From CAZBRS01 sp964494475 (GTDB lineage: Bacteria; Myxococcota_A; UBA9042; CAZBRS01): a stretch of 23,076 bases of DNA. Position numbers and translations under genes: made by a program. Positions 6,753 to 16,500 of the stretch are shown here, piece after piece. Positions within the stretch are counted from its first letter, which is position 1, and every line of letters starts with the position of its first letter. Below the pieces are notes generated by a model. That model had not been told where the DNA came from, searched no databases, and was given only the letters and a program-made list of their open reading frames with translations. The stretch spans positions 1 through 23,076 of the forward strand of contig CAZBRS010000070.1 of assembly GCA_964494475.1 (NCBI GenBank). Reading direction: 5' to 3'.

Positions 6753-7490
6753 GCGCTTGACCTCGAGCCGGATGAACTGCCGGCCGGCCTCTTTTCGAAT
6801 GATCTTGTAGGCGAAGAACTCGAGGTTGATCTCGGCCAGCTTGCCCTGCTCGGGCAGCATGACCGTGACCCGATCGTCTTCGTGGATGTTCACGACCTTG
6901 CACTTGCCGAGCGTCGGGTGCTCGAGGAAGTCGCCCTTGAACACCTCGGGGATGTCGTCGTCGTCGAGCAGGAACGACGGGAGATGGCTGGGTCGGCGAG
7001 GACGCGCGACGCTGCCCCCCTCCGGGGCCCCGCCCTCGTCGTCGAAATCGTCGGGGAACTGCACGCCCATCCACTGCGACACGCCGATGGCCGGATCGAG
7101 GTCGCGCACCAGCACGATGTCGTCGAGCGTGTCGATGGAGACCTCGAGGAACACGACGCTGCCCCCGGAGAGGAAGCCGTACACGGGCTTGCCCTTGGCG
7201 CCGAGCAGGTGCGCCTGAATGCTGATCTCGCGTTGCTTGCCGCGCTGGGAGATGCTGCCGCGCAGGCTGGCCACGAACCAGTCGCCGTCGTGGCGCACCT
7301 TGGGGCCCAGTTGCTTCGACTCGGCCAGGTACATGGCGAGCTCGGGGTCGCGCAGGGTGCCGCCCGCCGTGAACGTGGCCGTGCGGATGTGATGGGTCTC
7401 GGCCACCGAGTTGAGCCGCTCGAGCAGGTCGTCGCCCAAATCGAAGCGTCCCACGAAACGACGGCTCTGCTTGCTGATCGTCAGGATCAT
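6747..7490 (-). CDS. PPC (DUF296) domain protein with C-terminal SH3-like segment
   Basis: The N-terminal half of this 247-residue protein fits the PPC/DUF296 domain, which forms trimers and also occurs in plant AT-hook proteins: GDDLLERLNSVAETHHIRTA, then TFTAGGTLRDPELAMY, and later HLLGAKGKPVYGFLSGGSV. An acidic linker (PDDFDDEGG and LLDDDDIPE) leads to a C-terminal segment from about residue 178, GDFLEHPTLGKCKVVNI followed by ILPEQ-like VMLPEQGKLAEI. This resembles the HPxFGxGxV beta-barrel found at the ends of several nucleic-acid proteins. The start at 7490 has GGAGG 6-7 nt upstream. It follows the lipoprotein gene by 34 nt, so they are probably cotranscribed. The biochemical role is unknown; DNA or RNA association is only suggested. 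Confidence 0.75.
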   Translation of the reverse strand: MILTISKQSRRFVGRFDLGDDLLERLNSVAETHHIRTATFTAGGTLRDPELAMYLAESKQLGPKVRHDGDWFVASLRGSISQRGKQREISIQAHLLGAKGKPVYGFLSGGSVVFLEVSIDTLDDIVLVRDLDPAIGVSQWMGVQFPDDFDDEGGAPEGGSVARPRRPSHLPSFLLDDDDIPEVFKGDFLEHPTLGKCKVVNIHEDDRVTVMLPEQGKLAEINLEFFAYKIIRKEAGRQFIRLEVKRK

Positions 7491-7524
7491 CGGTGCCCTC
7501 CTGGCGTCGAGGGGGAGGCCCCTG

Positions 7525-8043
7525 TCATGGAAGCAGTCGCTTCATGTCGTCGACCTGGACCCGCAACGCCCCTTCTTCTTCGACGAAACGCACGGGCTTG
7601 GCGCGGTTGGTCGCGTCGACGGCCAGGAAGCGCCCGCTCGCGGCGCCCGGGTGCCGCTCGAACGTGACCTCGCCCTTGAAGAAGAAGAGCTCGAGGGCGC
7701 TGGCCTTGAGCGTGACGCGGTTGTCGGCCAGGGACGGCCAGCGCTTTTCGCGGAGCAGCGTGCGTCCGTCGGCGTCGGCCACCTTGCCGAGGTTGTCGAA
7801 GAGCGCGCGGGTCTCGGTGGAGAGCCCGCCCCAGATGCGCTCGACGTCGTCTTCGAGGCAGGCCCGGTAGAAGGCCGCCAGGGCCTTCACGTCGGGCGCC
7901 TCGGCGTCGAGGACCTGCTTGTACCCGTATTTCTGGACCAACTCGGGGTCTTCGTTGGCCAGCGGGTAGAGGGGGATGGAGGGTCCGCATGCCAGGGACG
8001 CGATCAGCCACGACGACAGGAGGAGAAGTCGAGTCGCTTTCAT
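7525..8043 (-). CDS. Small lipoprotein of unknown function
   Basis: This is a 172-residue protein. The N-terminus MKATRLLLLSSWLIASLAC fits a lipoprotein signal with the lipid-bearing Cys at about 19, so it is probably anchored in a membrane facing the periplasm or outside. The mature part contains AAFYRACLEDDVERIWGGLS and repeated Leu/Lys-rich segments and ends in VQVDDMKRLLP. This looks like a SnoaL/NTF2-like or DUF4878-type fold (helix with a charged cluster, then beta strands), but the match is weak. It is first in the minus-strand unit with the PPC protein gene. The ATG at 8043 is the only start that gives a clean signal peptide. Confidence 0.7.
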   Translation of the reverse strand: MKATRLLLLSSWLIASLACGPSIPLYPLANEDPELVQKYGYKQVLDAEAPDVKALAAFYRACLEDDVERIWGGLSTETRALFDNLGKVADADGRTLLREKRWPSLADNRVTLKASALELFFFKGEVTFERHPGAASGRFLAVDATNRAKPVRFVEEEGALRVQVDDMKRLLP

Positions 8044-8090
8044 CAGCCTCAGCTTGTACCACGCTCCGCCACGAACAGCAAGGCCGGGCC

Positions 8091-8119
8091 TTGAATCTTC
8101 GACCCGTCGAGCGTAACGT
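8091..8119 (+). promoter_or_regulatory. Candidate promoter of the cysS operon
   Basis: TTGAAT (8091-8096) and TAACGT (8114-8119) are 17 nt apart in the divergent region before cysS. The -10 box is a weak match. If used, the transcript starts near 8126, which argues for the ATG at 8150 rather than the GTG at 8126. Confidence 0.3.
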
Positions 8120-8149
8120 ACCGCCGTGATCGCCAGGAGAAGACCCGAA

Positions 8150-9613
<1,464 letters not shown>

Positions 9614-9628
9614 CGAACGGGAGGCACC

Positions 9629-9922
9629 TTGCCCCTGACGACCGAATGGGACCCGAGGAAGGCGTCCTCCAACCGGAAAAAGCACGGCGTCTCGTTCGAG
9701 GAAGCCGCCACCGCGTTCGCCGATCCTCTCTCGATCACGATCGAGGACACGGATCCGCAGCGAAAGGAGCTCCGCCTCGTGCTCATTGGCCGCTCGCGCC
9801 CCGGACGGCTTCTGGTTGTCGTTCACGTCGAACGGGGCGACAATGTACGGGTGATCAGCGCCCGAGGGGTTACGCCCCGGGAAAGAAGGCAGTATGAAGC
9901 AGGCGAAATCGTCACCCCCTGA
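9629..9922 (+). CDS. brnT: BrnT-family ribonuclease toxin
   Basis: This is a 97-residue protein with the full BrnT pattern: WDPRKASSNRKKHGVSFEEA at 7-26, then FADPLSITIEDTD, RKELRLVLIGRS, GRLLVVVHVERGD and VRVISARGVTPRERRQYE. Members cleave RNA and stop translation until bound by the antitoxin. The start is a TTG at 9629 with GGGAGG only 4 nt before it; a weak start could keep toxin levels low. It begins 15 nt after cysS and its 3' end overlaps the antitoxin gene by 29 nt. The same gene at 40-275 is decayed. Its position inside a translation-gene block is unusual. Confidence 0.85.
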   Translation: MPLTTEWDPRKASSNRKKHGVSFEEAATAFADPLSITIEDTDPQRKELRLVLIGRSRPGRLLVVVHVERGDNVRVISARGVTPRERRQYEAGEIVTP

Positions 9923-10136
9923 TCCTGACCTGAAGCCCGAGTACGACTTCTCGCGCGGAGTGCGCGGCAAGTACGCCGCGCGATACGCCGAGGGGACGAA
10001 CATCGTGGTGCTCGATCCCGACGTCGCGGCCGTGTTTCACGACTCTCGGGCCGTGAACGACGTCTTGCGCGGCCTGCTCAAGGTCGTGCACGACGCGAAT
10101 CTCGCAGGGGTCACGTCCACGCCCAACGCAACCTAG
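9894..10136 (+). CDS. Cognate antitoxin of the BrnT module
   Basis: This is an 80-residue protein with PEYDFSRGVRGKYAARYAEG, then TNIVVLDPDVAAVFHDSRAV and NDVLRGLLK. This pattern accompanies BrnT-type toxins, whose partners neutralise them and repress the shared promoter. The LDPDVAAVF...VNDVLR portion could form a ribbon-helix-helix DNA-binding unit, but BrnA proper (PF14384) may not be the exact family. AGAAGG (9884-9889) lies 4 nt before the ATG, and the start overlaps the toxin coding end, so production is coupled to toxin translation. The antitoxin at 259-489 shares its core motifs, so cross-protection is possible. Confidence 0.8.
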   Translation: MKQAKSSPPDPDLKPEYDFSRGVRGKYAARYAEGTNIVVLDPDVAAVFHDSRAVNDVLRGLLKVVHDANLAGVTSTPNAT

Positions 10137-10156
10137 CCGAAGAGAACAGGAAACGC

Positions 10157-10678
10157 ATGGCTCGCCTACCCATTCTCACCCATCCCCACCCCGTGCTGCG
10201 CCAGCCGGCGGCGACGGTCACCGAGCTCACGCCCGCGCTCGTCAAGCTGGTCGAAGACATGGCCGAGACCATGTACACCGACGACGGCGTCGGGCTGGCC
10301 GCACCCCAGGTCGGCGCGTCGGTGCGCCTGATCGTGTGCGACCCCGTGGGTGCCGACGAGCAGGGCAAGAACCTCATGGTGCTCTTCAACCCCGAGATCG
10401 TGAAGCGCGAGGGCGAGCTCGAGTGGGAAGAGGGCTGCCTCAGCGTCCCGGGCGTCAAGGGCTGGGTCGCGCGCGCCGAGCGCGTGGTCGTGAAGGCGCA
10501 GGATGCGAACCTGCAGCCCGTCACCATCGAGGCCGACGATCTGAAGGCCGTGTGCCTGCAGCACGAGATCGACCACCTCGACGGCAAGCTCTTCTTCGAT
10601 CGCATCGGCCCGCTGAAGCGCAAGTTCCTCTTGAAGGAGTACGACAAGAAGCGCCGCGAGGCCGCCGAGAAGGCGTAA
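10157..10678 (+). CDS. def: Peptide deformylase
   Basis: Metalloenzyme of 173 residues that removes the formyl group from new proteins. All three signature motifs are intact: GVGLAAPQVG at 44-53, EGCLSVPG at 92-99 with metal ligand Cys94, and HEIDH at 136-140 with His136, Glu137 and His140. Length is typical for a type 1 enzyme, and the Lys-rich C-terminal helix is ordinary. It starts 20 nt after the antitoxin gene, so it is probably read from the same transcript. It is followed by fmt, its classic functional partner, which adds the formyl group that Def removes. Confidence 0.97.
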   Translation: MARLPILTHPHPVLRQPAATVTELTPALVKLVEDMAETMYTDDGVGLAAPQVGASVRLIVCDPVGADEQGKNLMVLFNPEIVKREGELEWEEGCLSVPGVKGWVARAERVVVKAQDANLQPVTIEADDLKAVCLQHEIDHLDGKLFFDRIGPLKRKFLLKEYDKKRREAAEKA

Positions 10679-10698
10679 GGGCGCTGCAGGCTGCGCCC
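10678..10698. repeat. Copy 2 of a small dispersed palindromic repeat
   Basis: AGGGCGC and GCGCCC flank TGCAGGCT immediately after the def stop codon (TAA at 10676-10678). It matches copy 1 (6726-6746) at 18 of 21 positions. As RNA it forms a 7-bp stem in the 36-nt gap before fmt, which could modulate read-through or message stability. Confidence 0.5.
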
Positions 10699-10714
10699 TG
10701 CCTGGGGGGTTCCA

Positions 10715-11680
10715 GTGTCCCGTCTGCGCGTCGTGTTCATGGGCACTCCCGACTTCGCGGCCGCCAGCCTGGCCGCGCTGACGGCCTGTCCCGAGCTGTC
10801 GATCCCGCTGGTCGTGTGCCAGTCCGACAAGCCGAAGGGGCGCTCGTCCGAACCCCAGCCTCCGCCCGTCAAGGTGCTGGCCGCCCGGCTCGGGCTGGCC
10901 GTCTACCAGCCCAAGAGCCTGCGCAAGGGCGACGCCGCCGAGGTGATCGCCGCCGCGGAGCCCGACCTCATCGTGGTGGCCGCGTACGGCAAGATCCTGC
11001 CCGCCGCCATCCTCGCCCTGCCCCGCCTCGGGTGCCTGAACGTGCACGCCTCGTTGCTCCCCGAACTGCGCGGCGCGTCGCCCATCCAGTGGGCCATCGT
11101 GAGCGGCCTCGCGCGCTCGGGGATCTCGATCATGAAGATGGACGAAGGGCTCGACACGGGCCCCGTGCTGACGCGCGCCGAGACGCCCATCGGCCCCTCC
11201 GACGACGCCGACGCGCTCCACGATCGGCTGATGGCGCTGGGGGCCGAGCTGCTCGTGCCCACCCTGCTGGCCTGGAGTCGCGGCGAGGTGATCCCCGAGC
11301 CCCAGGACGCCGCCCGGGCCACGTACGCGCCGCTGCTCTCGCGCGACTCCGGGCGCGTCGACTGGACGTGGTCGGCCGCGCGCCTCGCGAACCTGGTGCG
11401 CGGCCTGCACCCCTGGCCCGGCAGCTTCACCCACTGGCAGGGCAAGCTGCTGAAGCTCTTCCCCCCCGCCCTCGCGGCGCCCGGTCCCACGGGGGCCGCG
11501 CCCGGCACCATCGTGGCCGTCGACCGCGACGCGATCGAGGTGGCCTGCGGCGACGGCTCGCTCGGCTTCGGCGAGCTGCAGCTCGAGGGGCGCAAGCGCC
11601 TGCCCGTCGACGCCTTCCTGAACGGCTGCGCGCTCCGCCCCGGCGAACGCCTGACGGCGTTCTCCGCGCCCGAGGCCTGA
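10715..11680 (+). CDS. fmt: Methionyl-tRNA formyltransferase
   Basis: This is a 321-residue enzyme that formylates initiator Met-tRNA using 10-formyltetrahydrofolate. The N-terminal MSRLRVVFMGTPDFA, catalytic Asn109 and His111 in CLNVHASLLP, the signature SLLPELRGASPIQ (113-125) and Asp147 in GLDTGP are all present. A C-terminal OB-like domain follows about residue 205. The start is a GTG preceded by GGGGGG at 10704-10709. The gap to def contains a short stem-loop. Its stop overlaps the ATG of the next gene by 1 nt (TGATG), so that gene is likely coupled. Confidence 0.96.
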   Translation: MSRLRVVFMGTPDFAAASLAALTACPELSIPLVVCQSDKPKGRSSEPQPPPVKVLAARLGLAVYQPKSLRKGDAAEVIAAAEPDLIVVAAYGKILPAAILALPRLGCLNVHASLLPELRGASPIQWAIVSGLARSGISIMKMDEGLDTGPVLTRAETPIGPSDDADALHDRLMALGAELLVPTLLAWSRGEVIPEPQDAARATYAPLLSRDSGRVDWTWSAARLANLVRGLHPWPGSFTHWQGKLLKLFPPALAAPGPTGAAPGTIVAVDRDAIEVACGDGSLGFGELQLEGRKRLPVDAFLNGCALRPGERLTAFSAPEA

Positions 11681-12546
11681 TGGGCCGCACGCTTCGCCCC
11701 GTGAGGGTCCGAGCTCCCGGTTCGACGGTGCTCCTGATGCTGTTCGTCGTCGCGTGCGGAGAGGCCGCGCACGCTCCGCGCCCCGTCGCCGACGCCCGAC
11801 CGGCGGCCGCGGGCTCTCCGCTGCTCCGGCTGGCGTCGCTGCACACCGAGTTGGCCGACGTGTCGGTCGAGGGGCGGTGCCAGGTCGAGTTGACCACGGC
11901 CGACGGCGAGCTCGTGGCCCGCCTCGACGAGGAATCCCACGCGCGCCTCGTCGGCGCCGAGGACTTCGACGTCGAGGTCGTCCACCGCTACGACAACCGC
12001 TTCCAGCGCGGCGCCGCCGACTCGATGCGCGCGGTCAAGGGCGGGGGCGTGCTCGCGGTGCGGCGGCAGGGCGAGCCCTTCGCGCGCGTGCCGAACCTGC
12101 ACGGCGAGGCCGCGCGCTACCGCGAGGCGGGCCTCGGCCTCTTCCCCGCCCTCGTGCGCGCCTTCGCGAGCGAGGCCCGACGCACGGGGGACCACCTGCA
12201 ACTCGTGCTCGTCAGCCCGGGGGCGGCGCCGGCCGACGCGCCGCTGCTGAACGATCGCGACTGGGCGCCCGCGTTCCACGCGAACCTCGCGAACGTCGCG
12301 GGCAGCGGCGATCTGACGTGGCCCGAGCTCGCCGCGCACCCCTCGGAGGGCAAGCTCCAGGTCTCGGCCGCCCTGAACGGTCACGCGCTGCGGGCCGAGT
12401 GCCGCTTCGAGGTCTCGCCGCTACCGCGGGGTACGCGCCTCGAGCTCCCGTCCCCCCTCGTGAACCTCGAGCGCCCGCGCGTCCAGCGAGACCTCGACGA
12501 CGTGATGCGGCGCCTCTCGCCGCCGGCCCCCGTGGCCCAGCCCTGA
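11680..12546 (+). CDS. Lipoprotein of unknown function after fmt
   Basis: This is a 288-residue protein not recognised from sequence. The N-terminus has MGRTLRPVRVRAPG followed by STVLLMLFVVAC, a lipobox with Cys at about 26, and then a Pro/Ala-rich linker. The mature part is mixed alpha/beta: repeated ELADVSVEGRCQVEL-type strands, EDFDVEVVHRYDNRFQRG, and a C-terminal MRRLSPPAPVAQP. Many myxobacterial outer-membrane lipoproteins look like this. The start overlaps the fmt stop (TGATG) by one base, so it depends on fmt translation. Its job in a translation operon is unclear. A hairpin without a T-run (12602-12624) follows before the next promoter. Confidence 0.7.
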   Translation: MGRTLRPVRVRAPGSTVLLMLFVVACGEAAHAPRPVADARPAAAGSPLLRLASLHTELADVSVEGRCQVELTTADGELVARLDEESHARLVGAEDFDVEVVHRYDNRFQRGAADSMRAVKGGGVLAVRRQGEPFARVPNLHGEAARYREAGLGLFPALVRAFASEARRTGDHLQLVLVSPGAAPADAPLLNDRDWAPAFHANLANVAGSGDLTWPELAAHPSEGKLQVSAALNGHALRAECRFEVSPLPRGTRLELPSPLVNLERPRVQRDLDDVMRRLSPPAPVAQP

Positions 12547-12601
12547 GCCGCCGGAGTCCGCATCCCGTCTATTTTCGATGCGAAACCAACCGGTTACGTA
12601 C

Positions 12602-12624
12602 GGCCGCAGGGGCCCACGGCGGCC
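12602..12624 (+). other. GC-rich stem-loop after the cysS-fmt block
   Basis: GGCCGC (12602-12607) pairs with GCGGCC (12619-12624) around an 11-nt loop, just before the next promoter. No T-run follows. It could be a weak terminator for the upstream block, or chance in GC-rich DNA. Confidence 0.25.
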
Positions 12625-12633
12625 AGGACCGCC

Positions 12634-12663
12634 TTGACACAATCCGTCGAGGAATGCCATACT
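12634..12663 (+). promoter_or_regulatory. Sigma70-type promoter of the PhaR-like gene
   Basis: TTGACA (12634-12639) is a perfect -35 box, with CATACT (12658-12663) 18 nt downstream as a -10 box. Transcription would start near 12670, about 24 nt before the ATG at 12694, leaving room for the GGGGGAG ribosome site. Confidence 0.65.
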
Positions 12664-12693
12664 GCGTCATGCTGGGGATGGGGGGAGCGCGCG

Positions 12694-13308
12694 ATGGACG
12701 AGAACCTACGGGTCATCAAGCGGTACTCGAACCGCAAGCTCTACGACATGACCGACAGTCGGTACATCACGCTCGATCGCATCGCCGAGTACGTGCGTGC
12801 CGGCCAGGAGATCCAGGTGGTCGACAACCAGACGCAGGAAGACCTGACGGCGGTGATCCTGTCGCAGATCCTGTTCGAGCAGGAGAAGAGAAAGCGCGGC
12901 GGCTTCCTGCCGATCTCGACGCTCCAGAGCATCCTGCAGTCGGGCGAGAAGGTGTTCGAGCGCACCATCGCGAAGCCCGTCATCCACGCCCGCGTGGGGG
13001 CCGAGCGCAAGGTGACCGAGTGGGTGGGCGAGGCCGAGAAGACCATCACGCGCATGGTCAAGAAGGGCGGCGAGCTCGACGGGCAGGCCGGGCTCCTGAA
13101 GAACGCCATCGGCGAGCTGCTGCAGAAGCGCCTCGAGGAGTTCACGGCCCTCATTGACACGCGCGTCAAGGCCGCCACCGACGCCATGAACCGCCTGGCC
13201 GCCTCGTCGCTCAGCGAGGTCGACACGCTGAAGAAGCGCATCGAGGACCTCGAGAAGACCGTACGGCACCTGTCGGGCGGCAAGTCCGGACGCGCGCCCA
13301 AGGCCTGA
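12694..13308 (+). CDS. PhaR-type polyhydroxyalkanoate synthesis regulator
   Basis: This is a 204-residue protein. Residues about 6-67 match the PhaR/PhbR N-terminal DNA-binding domain: VIKRYSNRKLYDMTDSRYIT, LDRIAEYVRAGQEIQVVDN and DLTAVILSQILFEQEKR. Such proteins repress phasin genes and bind storage granules. The remaining part (about 75-195) is heptad-rich and helical (LLKNAIGELLQKRLEEF, then VDTLKKRIEDLEKTVRHL), so it could form a coiled coil like a phasin. GGGGGAG (12680-12686) sits 7 nt before the ATG at 12694. No pha synthesis gene is seen nearby. In several deltaproteobacteria this domain occurs in stand-alone regulators whose role in storage polymer is unproven. Confidence 0.85.
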   Translation: MDENLRVIKRYSNRKLYDMTDSRYITLDRIAEYVRAGQEIQVVDNQTQEDLTAVILSQILFEQEKRKRGGFLPISTLQSILQSGEKVFERTIAKPVIHARVGAERKVTEWVGEAEKTITRMVKKGGELDGQAGLLKNAIGELLQKRLEEFTALIDTRVKAATDAMNRLAASSLSEVDTLKKRIEDLEKTVRHLSGGKSGRAPKA

Positions 13309-13321
13309 CCTCCTCCCCGAG

Positions 13322-13531
13322 AATCCCGTTGACTTCCTGAAGCGCCCGCCTACCATACGCCGGCTTCCAAGACACGNNNNNNNNNNNNNNNNNNNNNNNN
13401 NNNNNNNNNNNNNNNNNNNNNNNNNNNNNNNNNNNNNNNNNNNNNNNNNNNNNNNNNNNNNNNNNNNNNNNNNNNNAATCCCGTTGACTTCCTGAAGCGC
13501 CCGCCTACCATACGCCGGCTTCCAAGACACG
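13322..13531. repeat. 55-bp duplication around a 100-N gap (assembly overlap)
   Basis: Positions 13322-13376 and 13477-13531 are identical over exactly 55 nt, and the intervening run is exactly 100 N. This is the usual trace of two contig ends overlapping by one k-mer and joined by a default-length gap. The true sequence is probably continuous with a single copy, giving only about 82 nt between the regulator stop and the next gene. Each copy carries the same promoter. Confidence 0.8.
13484..13511 (+). promoter_or_regulatory. Candidate promoter of the Cys-rich lipoprotein gene
   Basis: TTGACT (13484-13489) is followed after 16 nt by TACCAT (13506-13511), with CATACG (13509-13514) an alternative 19-nt spacing. 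The GGAG at 13534-13537 and the ATG at 13546 follow at suitable distances. The other copy, left of the N gap, is probably an assembly duplicate. Confidence 0.5.
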
Positions 13532-13545
13532 AACGGAGAGCTCAA

Positions 13546-16500
13546 ATGTCGAAGTACTGGCTCGCGATCGCGGCGATTGTCGGACTCCTTTCTCTCGGCG
13601 CGTGCAGTGGGTCCGAGACCGTGGCACCGGGCGACGTAGGCGTCGACGACACCGCCGACGCCATCCAGTGGCCCGACTCGGCCGAAGAGACCGACGAGTC
13701 TACGCCGGCCCCCTGCGAGACCGACCAGGAGTGCCTGACGACCAAGGGCGCCGCGCCCGCGTGCCAGACGTGGACGTGCGCCGGCGCGTCGGGCTGCATG
13801 CTGAAGCCGCTCGACAACGGCGCCGACTGCGACGACTCGAACAAGTGCACCGCCAACGACAAGTGCGCCGGCGGCACCTGCCTGGGCGACGGCGTCAGCT
13901 GCGACGACGGCAACGCGTGCACCGACGACTCGTGCGACGCCACCGCCGGGTGCGCGCACGCCAACAACACCAAGCCCTGCAACGACGCCAACCTGTGCAC
14001 CCAGAACGACCGCTGCCAGGTGGGCACGTGCACCGGCGACCCCGACCCCAAGTGCGAGTGCGCGGCCGACGCCGACTGCGCCGCGTTCGACGACGGCAAC
14101 AAGTGCAACGGCGGGCTGGTGTGCCTGGGCAACCAGTGCGTGGTCGACGCCGGCTCGCTGGTCGACTGCACGGGCCAGACCGCCGGGCCCTGCGAGACCG
14201 TAGCCTGCGAGCCCACCACCGGCCAGTGCAAGACGTCGTTCAAGCCGAACGGCACCGAGTGCACCGACGGCGACTTCTGCTCGCTGAACGACGCGTGCCA
14301 GGGCGGCCAGTGCAAGGGCACCGTGCGCGACTGCGACGACCAGAATCCCTGCACCGACGACACCTGCGACAAGCTCTCGGGCTGCGTATACCTGGCCAAC
14401 GCCAAGACCTGCGACGACGGCAACCTGTGCACCACGGGCGACGTGTGCGCCGCCAGCGCCTGCAAGGGCACGCCGAACCCCGAGTGCCAGTGCGCGACCG
14501 ACGCCGACTGCAAGCCCTTCGACGACGGCGACCTCTGCAACGGCACGATGATGTGCAAGGCCGGCGCGTGCGCCGTGAACACCGCCACCGTGGTCACGTG
14601 CGACCCGGCCCTCGGCGGCCCCTGCGAGGTGGTGTTCTGCGAGACCCAGACCGGCCAGTGCCGAGCCAAGAACGAGCTCGACGGCGCGGCGTGCGACGAC
14701 TCGAACAAGTGCACCGCCAACGACGTGTGCGCCTCGGGCACCTGCCTCGGGGCCGGCGTGTCGTGCGACGACGGCAACCCCTGCACCACCGACTCGTGCA
14801 CCGCGGCCAACGGCTGCGCGCACGCCAACACCACCGCAGCCTGCGACGACGGCAACTCGTGCACCACCGGTGACGCGTGCGCGAACGGCGCGTGCGTGGG
14901 CACCGCCTTGGCGGGCGCCTGCGCGTGCGCGGTCGACGCCGACTGCGCCGGACAGGAAGACGGCGACAAGTGCAACGGCACGCTGGTGTGCACCAACGGC
15001 GCGTGCGTGGTCGAGCCCGCCACGGTGGTGAGCTGCCCTGCCGCCGCGGGGTGCACCCAGTTCGCGTGCGAGAAGGAGACCGGCGCCTGCGTCGAGATCC
15101 AGGCCGCCGACGGCACGCTCTGCGAGGACGGCGACGCCTGCACGGCCAACTCCACCTGCTCGACCGGCGCCTGCAAGGGCGGCGAGCCCGTCATCTGCGA
15201 CGACACCAACCTGTGCACCGACGACCACTGCGACCCCACCGTGGGCTGCCAGCACGGGTACAACATCGAGGGCTGCGACGACGGCAACCCCTGCACCGTC
15301 AGCGACGCCTGCAAAGAGGGGCAGTGCACGGGCAACCCGACCGCCGAGTGCGTGTGCGCCTCCGACGCCGACTGTGGGGTCTTCGACGACGGCAACAAGT
15401 GCAACGGCGGGCTCACGTGCATCGAGAACAAGTGCGTGGTGAAGACCGACTCGCCCGTCGTGTGCGAGCCCGCGGCCGCCGATGGCTGCAAGCTGTCGTA
15501 CTGCGAGCCCGAGACCGGCGCCTGCGTGACGCCCGACCTGCCCGACGGCAAGCCCTGCGACGACGCCGACGCGTGCACGCTGGTCGACGTGTGCAAGACC
15601 GGCGCGTGCAAGGGCAGCGGCGCGCTCGCGTGCGCCGACGACAACGCCTGCACCGACGACGCCTGCGACCCCGCCGCCGGCTGCGTCTTCGCCTGGAACC
15701 AGGCCCCGTGCGACGACAACGACCCCTGCACCGAGGGCGACGCCTGCGAGCAGGGCGTTTGCCAGCCCGGCTCCGACGTGTGCGGCGACACCTGCGTGGC
15801 CGACTGGACGCTCACGTGCGGCAGCACCGACAGCTGGTCGACGCTCTTGCCCGGCGCCACCAACGTGGTCGACGCCTACGCCTGCAACAGCGAAGACAGC
15901 TACACGGGCGCCGAGTACACCTACCGCTTCCTGGCGCCCTACGCGGGCACGGTCACGGTCTTCCTGACCGACGAGACCGACGAGACCGACGTGATCGCCA
16001 TCGACAGCCAGGGCGAAGGCTGCCACAGCAACAACTGCCGCGCCTGGGACTACTCGTCGCTCACCCTGACCATGGCCGAGGGCGCCCAGTTCTTCTTCGT
16101 GGTCGACGGATTCGAGGGCGCGGCGGGCGACTACACCATCACCGTGCAGTGCACCCCCGAGCACGAGCTGGCCTGCGACGACGGCCTCGACGACGACGCC
16201 GACGGGTTCATCGACTGCGACGACGAGACCGACTGCCTGGGCACCGAGGCGTGCCCCCTGCCGCACTGCCAGCCCGACTGGGTGCTCGAGTGCGGAGGCT
16301 ACGACACGTGGTGGAACTACGGCGCCGGCTCGACCGATCTGATCGACGGCTACAGCTGCACGCAGTTCGACCAGAGCGGCCCCGAGTACACCTACAGCTT
16401 CACGAGCCCCATCGACGGCGACGTGACCATCGCGCTCACGGGCGTGTCGGCCGACCTCGACCTGATGGTGCTGACCGCGGGCGCCGGGGGTGAGTGCCTG

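Noticed and set aside
13331..13376. A second promoter left of the N gap
   Set aside because: It is identical to the copy right of the gap within the 55-bp overlap, so it is most likely the same DNA assembled twice.
13810..15790. Regular repeats that might suggest a CRISPR array
   Set aside because: The units are ~430 bp, in frame, and code for Cys-rich protein modules; there are no short direct repeats with unique spacers.
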